Positions 44,260-52,126 of a stretch of DNA of 64,000 nt are shown here, one piece after another. The translations under genes were made by a program, and so were the position numbers. The notes under the pieces are model-generated. The model saw nothing but the letters and a program-made list of their open reading frames with translations. It did not search any database and was not told the origin of the DNA. Numbering within the stretch: the stretch's first letter is position 1; each line of letters opens with the position of its first letter. The stretch covers positions 1 through 64,000 of the forward strand of contig JAMQHL010000031.1 in the NCBI GenBank assembly GCA_025993795.1. The letters run 5' to 3'. The stretch comes from Planctomycetota bacterium. Lineage in GTDB: Bacteria; Planctomycetota; UBA8742; UBA2392.

Positions 44260-44787
44260 ATGACCACATCCGTTTTCGTAGACGCAGCCGGCGTCACAGA
44301 GGGCGTTTCCCGGCTGGCCAAGGCAATTCAGCACCGGCATGCGCAAGCGCCGGTGCTGGTGGGCATACGTACGAACGGTGTGCCGCTGGCGCAGCGCATT
44401 GCCGCAGCCTTGGCAGCCCTGGGCCATCCGACACCACAGTTGGGCGCGATCGACATCACGCTTTACCGGGACGACCTTGGGGGGCGCGCACTACCTCAGG
44501 TTCTTGGCAGTGAGGTTCCTGCTGATCTTGAAGGCAAGCGCGTGGTGCTGGTAGACGACGTGCTTTACACCGGGCGCACGGTGCGGGCGGCGCTGACCGA
44601 ACTTGCGGATTATGGACGCCCTCAACGTATTGAATTATGCGTACTGGTAGATCGCGGACTGCGCGAACTGCCGATTTGCGCCGACTACGTCGGATTTGAG
44701 TGCAAGACCGGACCAAGCGACCATGTAAGAGTTGAGTTGTCAGAAAGCGGAGCGCGCAATGACGCTGTCTTGTTGAAGCGCGGATGA
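44260..44787 (+). CDS. pyrR: PyrR-like uracil phosphoribosyltransferase/regulator
   Basis: A 175-residue protein of the PyrR family, which makes UMP from uracil and PRPP and, in many bacteria, binds pyr mRNA to attenuate transcription. Landmarks: VGIRTNGVPLAQRIAAAL, IDITLYRDDL, and the PRPP loop VLVDDVLYTGRTV at 96-108, then VLVDRGLRELPICADYVG. No pyr operon or anti-terminator stem is evident in the window. The ATG at 44260 has no strong ribosome site. It follows the MnmE-like gene. Confidence 0.93.
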   Translation: MTTSVFVDAAGVTEGVSRLAKAIQHRHAQAPVLVGIRTNGVPLAQRIAAALAALGHPTPQLGAIDITLYRDDLGGRALPQVLGSEVPADLEGKRVVLVDDVLYTGRTVRAALTELADYGRPQRIELCVLVDRGLRELPICADYVGFECKTGPSDHVRVELSESGARNDAVLLKRG

Positions 44788-44855
44788 CCAGGCGCCCGTT
44801 GCATTGAGACACAGTCGCAGTTAGAACCGGGGCAGCCACCAGAAAGGAACTTCCG

Positions 44856-45815
44856 ATGAAACGCATTCTGTGCCTCACCACTTTCAGTGCCGCACTTTGC
44901 GCCGGCGCCCTTGCTGTTGCCTTCACAACCTTTGACACCTCCGCCCAGCAAAGCCCCACGCCGCAGGAACTGGTTGCCGCCAAGGTCACGGAGGTTGATT
45001 TCAAGGCTGAACTGACCGACGGATGGAAAGCAGCCGCCATGATTGAGTTGGCCAGTGCCTACGCCCGGGGCAAGCCCGGCCCCAGCGTTCAGCTGCGGGC
45101 ACAGCACGACGGCGAGTACGTGTACATCATGGCCCAATGGAAAGACGCGACCAAGAGCGACACCAAACAGGCATGGGAGTACAACGACGGCACCTGGTCA
45201 AAGGCCGATGGCGATGAAGACCGTCTCGCGTATGCGTTCGGCGGCAATGCTGCAAACTTTGAAGCCAAGGGCTGCGGCGCGCTGTGCCACGACGGCGAGA
45301 TGCGAACCACCGGTAAAGACGAGATCGGAGACCTGTGGCACTGGAAAGCAGCCCGCGGCGGCCAGAATGGCGAGTGCGACGACCAGCATTTTGCCGGCGG
45401 CGATAAGGGACGCCCTGATGATGCCGGCAAGTCCGCTTACGAATCGAATGCTGATAAAGACGGCAAAGCCCCCAAGTGGGTCTGGAACGAAGGCGCCGAC
45501 ACCACGGCGGCGTTCACCGCCGACACAGCCCGCGACCTGCCCGCAGATTTCAAGCCCGAGAACGGATACCGCGTGCCCAGCATCCGCCTGCGCACTCCGG
45601 AAGGCAGCCGCGCCGACCTGAAGTCAGCTGCCGCATGGATTGACGGGGTCTGGACGGTCGTCATCAAGCGCAAACTCGATACCGGCAACAAGGACGATGT
45701 TCAGTTCAAGGTTGGCGAAAGCGCGAGCTTCGCCGTGGCGCTGCTTGACAACAAGGGCGTCAAGGACGGCCACGACCATTCCAAGACAGCTTTGGTCAAG
45801 TTGGTCATCAAGTAG
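44856..45815 (+). CDS. Secreted EB_dh-type haem-binding protein
   Basis: A 319-residue protein with a signal peptide (MKRILCLTTFSAALCAGALA) and a beta-rich domain like the gamma subunit of ethylbenzene dehydrogenase, which holds a b-type haem, and like related DUF3365-less cytochromes. A CGALCH motif at 140-145 (CxxxCH, one residue longer than the standard CxxCH) suggests covalent haem attachment. WKDATKSDTKQAWEY and DRLAYAFGGN precede it. The ATG at 44856 has AAGGAACTT upstream. No partner molybdoenzyme subunits are visible, so it may be an electron carrier or an orphan. Confidence 0.82.
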   Translation: MKRILCLTTFSAALCAGALAVAFTTFDTSAQQSPTPQELVAAKVTEVDFKAELTDGWKAAAMIELASAYARGKPGPSVQLRAQHDGEYVYIMAQWKDATKSDTKQAWEYNDGTWSKADGDEDRLAYAFGGNAANFEAKGCGALCHDGEMRTTGKDEIGDLWHWKAARGGQNGECDDQHFAGGDKGRPDDAGKSAYESNADKDGKAPKWVWNEGADTTAAFTADTARDLPADFKPENGYRVPSIRLRTPEGSRADLKSAAAWIDGVWTVVIKRKLDTGNKDDVQFKVGESASFAVALLDNKGVKDGHDHSKTALVKLVIK

Positions 45816-45835
45816 AATCAGCCGAACCAACTGAA

Positions 45836-45863
45836 GGGGGCGCGCAAGCGCCCCCACTTTATT
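45836..45863. terminator. Rho-independent terminator
   Basis: gggggcgc (45836-45843), loop gcaa, gcgccccc (45848-45855), then actttatt. It ends the EB_dh-like gene and overlaps the last codons of the convergent 45859 gene. Confidence 0.8.
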
Positions 45864-46347
45864 GCGTGGCTGGTGGGCCCGGCGGCTTTTCAAACTTCAT
45901 CGGAAACAGGCGCCGCAGCGGGGCTGTCATACGCGGCAACTCGTCAGGCGCGGGAACTTTATTGCTGGGGCGCCAGAATGCCGTGAACAGCAGGTTGTCC
46001 TGGTCTTCCTGCACGAACGTTACAAACACGCGGTTGCCGCCACGTGTTACGCCGGTGAGCGCCATCACGCCTTCATCATCCGGAGTAAGCTCAACCAGAA
46101 ACCCGCGATGGATGGTCGAGAAAGCGATTCCACGCAAGTCGCCGTTCGGCGCCCGGGAAAGAACTGCGCGCACGCCGTGGTAGAGAATGCGGTACCCGGG
46201 ATCGCATGCTTCAAAGTGCATGCAGAGAGCCGTACCACCCTGCAGCAGGCTGAACTCTGTGCGCACAATGGCAGGGTCGCCCGTCTGGGCTTCGCCTTCG
46301 CCGCCCCAAACCCCGACCCAACCCAAGTAAGGTGCCAGCGGGTTCAT
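45859..46347 (-). CDS. Lipocalin-like small protein, second of a pair
   Basis: A 162-residue protein. The start LGWVGVWGGEGEAQTG and the beta-strand pattern after it resemble small beta-barrel (FABP/nitrobindin-like) domains. Later strands are FSTIHRGFLVELTPDDEGVM and NRVFVTFVQEDQDNLLFTAF. The end is Pro-rich (KPPGPPATQ). The start codon overlaps the stop of the upstream 46344 gene by 4 bases (ATGA), so they are co-translated. Fold assignment is by pattern only. No signal peptide, so probably cytoplasmic. Confidence 0.75.
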   Translation of the reverse strand: MNPLAPYLGWVGVWGGEGEAQTGDPAIVRTEFSLLQGGTALCMHFEACDPGYRILYHGVRAVLSRAPNGDLRGIAFSTIHRGFLVELTPDDEGVMALTGVTRGGNRVFVTFVQEDQDNLLFTAFWRPSNKVPAPDELPRMTAPLRRLFPMKFEKPPGPPATQ

Positions 46348-46805
46348 GCTGGAGGGCTCTCCGATTCGGCGCGGCGCCGTAACTGCCCGATGTTGCGCAC
46401 GCTAACGCTGCCCTTGTAGCCCTCAGACGTAGAAGACGTCATCTGAAGGCCTCCATCGTGTTGCGAATACAACACCGTCAGCGTCCGGCCGTCGCCGAGC
46501 GGGCCGCTCAGTGCCAGGACATCGGGGTCGTCCGGAGCTTCCTGCAGTTCTGTAAACCCGATACGGCCGCCATAGATCACGCAGCAGACTCGTCCGTCAC
46601 GCTCCAGCGACCAGAACCCGATACCCCGCGCCATCAGGACCTGGCCCGTCGAGTCCACCATGAGGGCGCTGACTTCCAGCGCATCGCCGTCAAAGATCGG
46701 AGTGATGTCGAGTTGCATCACTCCTTCGCGACCCTCGGCCATTTCCACGGGGCCACTCCAGGATCCGATCCATCCCCCGAACCGCTTCAGCAGTGCGCTT
46801 CTCAT
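46344..46805 (-). CDS. Lipocalin-like small protein, first of a pair
   Basis: A 153-residue protein starting MRSALLKRFGGWIGSWSGPV, with a W-x-G-x-W/G start like its neighbour and alternating beta-strands (ITPIFDGDALEVSALMV, RVCCVIYGGRIGF, TVLYSQHDGGLQMTSST). The two neighbours appear to be distant paralogues and may form a heterodimer, which is inference. It is the first gene of a two-gene unit, with an ATGA overlap to the next. It diverges from purM with 88 bases between. Confidence 0.75.
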   Translation of the reverse strand: MRSALLKRFGGWIGSWSGPVEMAEGREGVMQLDITPIFDGDALEVSALMVDSTGQVLMARGIGFWSLERDGRVCCVIYGGRIGFTELQEAPDDPDVLALSGPLGDGRTLTVLYSQHDGGLQMTSSTSEGYKGSVSVRNIGQLRRRAESESPPA

Positions 46806-46893
46806 GCTTCACACATTACCACACAGCCGGTTCGTTGCGACAAGCTGTCAACATCTCGCGTCCTGTTGCCCACGCCGCTATCATCCCGCCGCA

Positions 46894-48072
46894 ATGGCAC
46901 GCCGTCTGAACGCAAAGCGCAAGCTACCGCCCCCGCCGGGGTTGCACGCAGTGTCGGGCCAGCGCCCCGCCCGCACATCCGCCCGCCAAAGCAAACCGCG
47001 CGGCATGACCTATGCCGACGCAGGCGTGCACTTCGAGACCCACAACAAGCTGGTCACCGAGATTTTCAAACGCGTGCGCAGCACGTACAGCCCGCGGGTG
47101 ATGCCCGTCGATGACGGTTTCGGCGGGCTGTTCAGCCTTGACTACGACACTGGCCTGTTCAAGCGCAACTACCGCAGGCCCGTGCTTGTGGCATGCACTG
47201 ACGGCGTCGGCACAAAGCTGAAACTCGCCTTTGAGATGGGCAAGCACGACACTGTCGGCATTGATTGCGTGGCGATGAGCGTCAATGACATGCTGTGCAT
47301 GGGCGCTGAACCGTTGTTCTTTCTCGACTATATCGCCACGGGCCGAAAAGACCTCGGCGTGCTGCTGCCGCTTGTCGGTGGCGTTGTCGAGGGCTGCAAG
47401 CAAAGCGCATGTGCGCTGCTGGGCGGCGAAACCGCCGAGATGCCGGACTTTTACCCGCAGGGCGAATACGACATTGCAGGGTTCGGCATCGGCGTCGTCG
47501 AGAAACAGCGCGTCATTCGCGGCGAGGGCATCAAGCCCGGCGATGTGGTTCTGGGCATCGAAAGCAGCGGCTTGCACAGCAACGGGTTCAGCCTGGTGCG
47601 TCGGATCATCAAGAAGAAGAAATGGAAACTCACCCAACACGTCGGCGAACTCGGGCGCGAACTGGGCCTGGAACTGCTTGAGCCAACGCGCATCTACGCC
47701 CAACCGATGGTAGCCCTGCTCAACACCTACAAGCGCAAGCGCATCGTGGAGGGCCTTGCCAACATCACCGGCGGCGGGTTTCTCGAGAACATTCCACGTA
47801 TCCTGCCTGAAAGCTGCGACGCCGTGATTGACACCGGCGCGTGGCAAGTGCCGCCCATCTTCCACATGCTGCAGCGCGGCGGAAACATTGAGCGCGACGA
47901 GATGTTCCGTGTCTTCAACATGGGCATCGGCATGGTGGTCATCGTGAGCCCCTACCACGTGGACGCCGTGGCCGACAAGCTCGAGAAGCACAGGGTGAAA
48001 GGCGTGCCAGGCCTGAAGACCCACGTAATCGGCGAGATCAGAACGGGGCAACGCCGCGTTGTTCTGGCCTGA
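46894..48072 (+). CDS. purM: Phosphoribosylformylglycinamidine cyclo-ligase PurM
   Basis: A 392-residue AIR synthetase, fifth step of purine synthesis, closing the imidazole ring with ATP. Landmarks: TYADAGVHFETHNKLV, FGGLFSLD, CTDGVGTKLKLAFEM, DCVAMSVNDMLCMGAEPLFF, GGETAEMPDFY and ITGGGFLENIPRIL. The ATG at 46894 adds about 37 Arg/Pro-rich residues before the family start; the ATG at 47005 (MTYADAGV) would give a normal protein. Neither has a clear ribosome site. It diverges from the small protein pair. Confidence 0.95.
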   Translation: MARRLNAKRKLPPPPGLHAVSGQRPARTSARQSKPRGMTYADAGVHFETHNKLVTEIFKRVRSTYSPRVMPVDDGFGGLFSLDYDTGLFKRNYRRPVLVACTDGVGTKLKLAFEMGKHDTVGIDCVAMSVNDMLCMGAEPLFFLDYIATGRKDLGVLLPLVGGVVEGCKQSACALLGGETAEMPDFYPQGEYDIAGFGIGVVEKQRVIRGEGIKPGDVVLGIESSGLHSNGFSLVRRIIKKKKWKLTQHVGELGRELGLELLEPTRIYAQPMVALLNTYKRKRIVEGLANITGGGFLENIPRILPESCDAVIDTGAWQVPPIFHMLQRGGNIERDEMFRVFNMGIGMVVIVSPYHVDAVADKLEKHRVKGVPGLKTHVIGEIRTGQRRVVLA

Positions 48073-48183
48073 TGCCGAATCGCCCGGCGGCTCAGGTTCC
48101 TGGCGAGCGAAAACTTTTCCGTCGCCGCGACGACCTAACTCGTTACATTGCCGGACCTTTGTTCAGACTCGTACGGGACTCGC

Positions 48184-49071
48184 ATGACTTTGCGGCTGTT
48201 GATTCTCGCTGTGTTGGCCTGTGTGCCGCTGTACGCGCAGGGCATGAGTGAAGACTACGTGCGCGCCCGCGCTGAGGCCAAGTATGCCAAAGACCACGGC
48301 GTAAGCTTTGAATGGGACGTGTTCGCAAACGTGCCGTGGTTTGAGCAGCAGCATAAGGTGCGCGCCAACGGCTTGGGCGGCGATGGCATCAGTTTTGTCC
48401 GCGACATGGATGGCTTTCCGGTTGGTGTGTTTCTGGACACCGAGGCGCGGCTGCGCTTTTCGTGGCATGACAGCATTGAGGTCGGTTACGGGTTTCACGT
48501 GCTGCGCATTTTCAAGGACGGCCTGGACGACTTCACGCGCTTCAACGGCGTGCACTATCCGCCCAAGACCGACATCGACTTTGGCTCAGACTGGCATGAC
48601 ATGCGAATTCATTACCGGCGCGACCTGTTCCGGTTCGGTATCGACCGCAATTTCACCACCTATGTCACCGCTGGCCTTGAATGGGCTTACTTGAAGGCCC
48701 ACACCGGCAGCGACACATTCCCCGTCGCCAACGATCGCGACGAGGAACATTTTCGCGAGCTACTTCCGTGGTGGAACGCGGGCGTGGGCATGCAGCTCGA
48801 GTTCGGACGCGTGCGTCTGACCGCCGATGGGCGTGGAACATACGCCGTGGGCTACCCCACTTTCCAGAAACGCAGCGACGAATCGATGAAGCAAAGCGTA
48901 GTAAGCCTCAACGCCTATGCCGCCTTTGAGTACCAGATCACGGACTGGTTCAGCTTTGTGGTACGCGCCAAGTTTCGCTACCTGTTCGTCAAGCTGTACG
49001 GCGGCTTTCGGTCGGATCGCTTCCTGTGGTACGGCGTCGGCCCCGAAGTCGGCTTCGGTATTCGCCTCTAG
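48184..49071 (+). CDS. Putative outer-membrane beta-barrel protein
   Basis: A 295-residue protein with a signal peptide (MTLRLLILAVLACVPLYAQG) and repeated amphipathic strands with many aromatics (SIEVGYGFHVLRIF, MRIHYRRDLFRFGIDRN, TTYVTAGLEWAYLKAH, FSFVVRAKFRYLFVKLYGGF) ending VGPEVGFGIRL. This is the style of outer-membrane porin-like barrels. It is not assigned to a family. The ATG at 48184 is followed by an ideal signal; there is no obvious ribosome site. It is a separate gene between purM and the YmdB-like gene. Confidence 0.75.
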   Translation: MTLRLLILAVLACVPLYAQGMSEDYVRARAEAKYAKDHGVSFEWDVFANVPWFEQQHKVRANGLGGDGISFVRDMDGFPVGVFLDTEARLRFSWHDSIEVGYGFHVLRIFKDGLDDFTRFNGVHYPPKTDIDFGSDWHDMRIHYRRDLFRFGIDRNFTTYVTAGLEWAYLKAHTGSDTFPVANDRDEEHFRELLPWWNAGVGMQLEFGRVRLTADGRGTYAVGYPTFQKRSDESMKQSVVSLNAYAAFEYQITDWFSFVVRAKFRYLFVKLYGGFRSDRFLWYGVGPEVGFGIRL

Positions 49072-49274
49072 TCCCGCAATTGAACAGCGCCGGGGACACC
49101 CCAGGCGATTCGCATGCATCGCCGGCACGGGCGCCGCCTGCGCCACGGGCAAGGCGAAGTGAATCTTGGCCAATCCCGGGCGGCCGGTTACGAATTCCGT
49201 GGCTGTAGGCGGCGGGATCGGCACCTTGGTTGACCACGCCAGCACTGCTAGTGTGCCCGCGCTGAGGAGAGCGC
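49072..49274. other. Intergenic region before the YmdB-like gene
   Basis: 203 bases that precede the TTG start of the phosphodiesterase gene. It holds no gene I can support. The text ttgacc at 49239 has no matching -10 box at the usual spacing. Confidence 0.4.
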
Positions 49275-50105
49275 TTGCCTGACGACACGATTCGAGTGCT
49301 TTGCCTGGGCGACCTTGTGGGGCGACCCGGCCGGCGCGTCATCCGCGAGTGCCTGGCCGGTGTGCGAGCGGCCCACCGGATCGACTTCGTAATCGTCAAC
49401 ATCGAAAATGCCACCAACGGCGCCGGAGTGCGCGAGAAAGAAGCGGCTGAGTTGCTGTCATACGGCATCGACTGCATGACCAGCGGCGACCACATTCTGG
49501 ACTATCCTGACGTCTATCCATACATGGCCGACGAGCCGCGGCTGCTGCATCCTGAGAACTACGACATCCCGGGCACGGGCGCCCATGTCTATGACACGCC
49601 CAGGGGCAAGGTCGGCGTTGTCAATGTCGTCGGCCACGTGTTCATGAAAGACCGAGTACCAACGCGCAACGCCTTCAACACCGCCCAGCAAGCCGTTGCC
49701 CGTCTGCGCGATCAGACACCCGTGGTGTTCGTGGACATCCATGGCGAAGCCACCAGCGAAAAGATCGGCATGGGATGGCTGCTGGATGGGCAAGCCAGCG
49801 TGGTGTTCGGCACCCATACCCACGTGCAGACCGCGGACGCCCAGATATTGCCGGGCGGCACCGGCTATCTCACCGACTTGGGAATGACCGGCCCGCACCT
49901 TGGCGTGATCGGGCGCGACAAGGACACCGTGCTCAAGCGCTTCACTAAGGAAGAAAGAGCCTACATGCGCGTCGCAAAACAATGGGTGCGCATGAGCGGC
50001 GCCATTTTTGAAGTCGAGTTGACCACCGGCCGCTGCCGCAGCGTCGAGTTGTTCACACACGCGCTGGAAGACACAGACGACACTGAGCCTGTTGAACTCT
50101 CCTAA
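49275..50105 (+). CDS. YmdB-family metallophosphoesterase
   Basis: A 276-residue protein of the YmdB/TIGR00282 family, in Bacillus a 2',3'-cyclic nucleotide phosphodiesterase. Metal-site motifs: LGDLVG (Asp13), VNIENATNG (Asn42, Glu44), and later FGTHTHVQTADAQIL. One conserved element differs: the usual SGNH/TMGNH is SGDH here (residues 70-73), an Asn-to-Asp change at a likely metal ligand. The start is a TTG at 49275 with GAGGAG just upstream. Whether it is still active is unknown. It is followed by the secreted beta-helix genes. Confidence 0.9.
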   Translation: MPDDTIRVLCLGDLVGRPGRRVIRECLAGVRAAHRIDFVIVNIENATNGAGVREKEAAELLSYGIDCMTSGDHILDYPDVYPYMADEPRLLHPENYDIPGTGAHVYDTPRGKVGVVNVVGHVFMKDRVPTRNAFNTAQQAVARLRDQTPVVFVDIHGEATSEKIGMGWLLDGQASVVFGTHTHVQTADAQILPGGTGYLTDLGMTGPHLGVIGRDKDTVLKRFTKEERAYMRVAKQWVRMSGAIFEVELTTGRCRSVELFTHALEDTDDTEPVELS

Positions 50106-50167
50106 GGAAACATAAATCGGCTTGACCACGGGCGGGCCGTCGTAAGACTGTTCCATGCGTAGGAAAC

Positions 50168-50200
50168 ATCCGCCGCGGGGCAGGCGGATATTTTGCATTT
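50168..50200 (+). terminator. Terminator-like hairpin just upstream of a start codon
   Basis: atccgcc (50168-50174) pairs with ggcggat (50183-50189) over an 8-base loop, followed by attttgcattt. It lies after the YmdB-like gene but ends only 15 bases before the next ATG (50215), so it either ends the first transcript or works as a leader attenuator. The text aggaaacat occurs before it twice (near 50105 and 50161). Confidence 0.6.
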
Positions 50201-50214
50201 GTCAGGAGCGACCG

Positions 50215-52056
50215 ATGAGGATTCTGCTTTGCCTGTGCGTGCTGATTGCAGGTGCGCTTGATGCGGCAACGTTTACGGTCACGAGCCTGGGCGACGCCGG
50301 CGCGGGCACGCTGCGCGATGCGATCACGCAGGCCAACGCCGCCGCCGGGGCCGACGACATCGCGTTCGCGACAACGCTCAACCTGCCCGGCACAATCACT
50401 CTGCAGACCGCGCTTCCGGACATCACCGACGACTTGACGATCACCGGCCCATCGAGCGACGACCTGATTCTTCGGCGCAGCGCGACCGCAGCGGCGTTCC
50501 GGATATTCACGATCACCTCTGGCAGTGTCGAGATCAGCCACTTGTGGCTGCTGGACGGGCGAGTGGTCGGCGCCGCAGGAATGACCGCAGAAGGCGGGTG
50601 CATCCGCCATGCCGGTTCACTGGTGATCCGGGACAGCGTGATTGCCGACTGCAACGCCGTGGGTTTTGACGGCGGCGCCACTCTCAACGGCGAAGACGCG
50701 GCCGGCGGCGCAATCTTCAGCGCGGGCGACATCACGCTCGACGGCGTGGCAATCGTGGATTGTGTTGCGACGGGCGGAGGCACTTCCTTTGCAATGGCAC
50801 TGGCCGGCGACGGACGGGGTGGCGCTGTGATGCACACCAGCGGCTTGATGATCGTGCGCAAGAGCCGGATTTCGGGTTGTACCGCACAAGCCGGCGACGC
50901 CACGGGCGGCGGCGGCGTTGACGGCATCGCCGAAGGCAGCGCCATACACGCGACCGCATCTGTGTATCTGTATGACAGCGATGTGTCGGGCTGTGCCACG
51001 CAGGGCGCAACAGCCGTCGTGGACGGCGGTGCCTTGAACCTGTCGGGCGCGAACCTGATCGTTCGCAGCAGCGTGCGCAACAGTGCGGGCGTTGCGATCC
51101 GCAAGGCTGGGCCTTTGATGATGGAGAACTGCACGCTCAGCAGCAACCAGGGCGTGAGTCATGGTGGGTTGTGGCTTGATTCCACAGGGTTCACGTCAAC
51201 GCTTGCCTACTGCACGATTCACCTGAACTCGGGCACGGTTGCCGGCGGCATTGAGCTGACCGGGGGCGCCATGGAACTCGAGGGATGTATCGTCGCCGGC
51301 AACACCGGCGCGTCACCTGACTTGGCGGGCGCTTTCAGCGACCTGGACAACAACCTGATTGGCGATGAAACGGGCAGCACCGGTTTCACCATCAGCCTGC
51401 TGGTTGGAAACCTCCTGAACCCGATCAACCCCGGCCTTGGCGCATTGCAGGCGATGGGCAGCTTCACATGGGGACACGCGCCGGTGTGGGGCAGCTTTGC
51501 CATCGACCGCGGAGGCAGCGGTGCACCGATCGACGACCAGCGCGGCGCCAACCGGTTGTTCGGCGGCATTCCTGACATCGGCGCCATTGAATTCATTGCC
51601 AACCAGCAGCCGGACTTCACAGGCGGCGGCAGCGTTTCTACAAAGTCTGACGGCAAGTCGGTGATCGTGGCAGGTTGGGCAAGCAATATCAGCGCCGGCG
51701 CAGCCTGGGAGTCCGGCCAGACGCTGACGTTTCTGTTGCTGGGCAGCAGCTACGGATTCAAGGACAGGCCGTCGATCAATGCGACTACCGGAGACCTGAC
51801 TTTCCGGTCAGAAAAGGGCCAGGGCGGCACTTTTGTTTTTGACGTCTACCTGCTGGATAACGGCGGCACAGCCAACGGCGGCATTGATTCGTCGGTGCGC
51901 CGCACGCTGCTGATCTCGATCAAGGAAGTCGACGACCCCGATGACGATCCGGACTGCAGCGCGCACACAGGCAGCCGTGGCTTGCCGCTTGGGCTGCTGA
52001 CAATTGCGCTTGTGGCCTTGTGGCGGCGGGCAATGAAAACCCGCCGGTCACGTTGA
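50215..52056 (+). CDS. Secreted beta-helix protein with Cys-helix-Arg tail (1)
   Basis: A 613-residue protein: signal MRILLCLCVLIAGALDAATF, then the start of a right-handed beta-helix domain (TVTSLGDAGAGTLRDAITQA) with repeated glycine/asparagine coils (IADCNAVGFDGGATLNGEDA, VSGCATQGATAVVDGGALNL), a small beta-sandwich after about 480, and the tail DPDCSAHTGSRGLPLGLLTI leading into a hydrophobic helix and RR/RRSR. Cys581 followed by helix and Arg is like a processed sorting signal. The paralogue at 52127 starts the same way. Many such proteins bind or act on polysaccharides; the substrate is unknown. Confidence 0.88.
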   Translation: MRILLCLCVLIAGALDAATFTVTSLGDAGAGTLRDAITQANAAAGADDIAFATTLNLPGTITLQTALPDITDDLTITGPSSDDLILRRSATAAAFRIFTITSGSVEISHLWLLDGRVVGAAGMTAEGGCIRHAGSLVIRDSVIADCNAVGFDGGATLNGEDAAGGAIFSAGDITLDGVAIVDCVATGGGTSFAMALAGDGRGGAVMHTSGLMIVRKSRISGCTAQAGDATGGGGVDGIAEGSAIHATASVYLYDSDVSGCATQGATAVVDGGALNLSGANLIVRSSVRNSAGVAIRKAGPLMMENCTLSSNQGVSHGGLWLDSTGFTSTLAYCTIHLNSGTVAGGIELTGGAMELEGCIVAGNTGASPDLAGAFSDLDNNLIGDETGSTGFTISLLVGNLLNPINPGLGALQAMGSFTWGHAPVWGSFAIDRGGSGAPIDDQRGANRLFGGIPDIGAIEFIANQQPDFTGGGSVSTKSDGKSVIVAGWASNISAGAAWESGQTLTFLLLGSSYGFKDRPSINATTGDLTFRSEKGQGGTFVFDVYLLDNGGTANGGIDSSVRRTLLISIKEVDDPDDDPDCSAHTGSRGLPLGLLTIALVALWRRAMKTRRSR

Positions 52057-52090
52057 CAAGGACAGGTATACGACGCCAGTGATCGCTCAC

Positions 52091-52104
52091 GGGGCTGAAA
52101 GCCC
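52091..52104. repeat. REP-like palindrome
   Basis: The short stem ggggct-gaa-agccc lies between the two beta-helix genes, with the same kind of purine loop as 22205. It is short, so only suggestive. Confidence 0.35.
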
Positions 52105-52126
52105 GCGTATCGAAAGGAAGGAAACC

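Noticed and set aside
48106-48131. Third copy of the gtgagac/gcgacta motif before the 48184 gene
   Set aside because: gaaaac and cgacga occur with nearly the same spacing, but the match is off by one base and the heptamers differ; it is not convincing.
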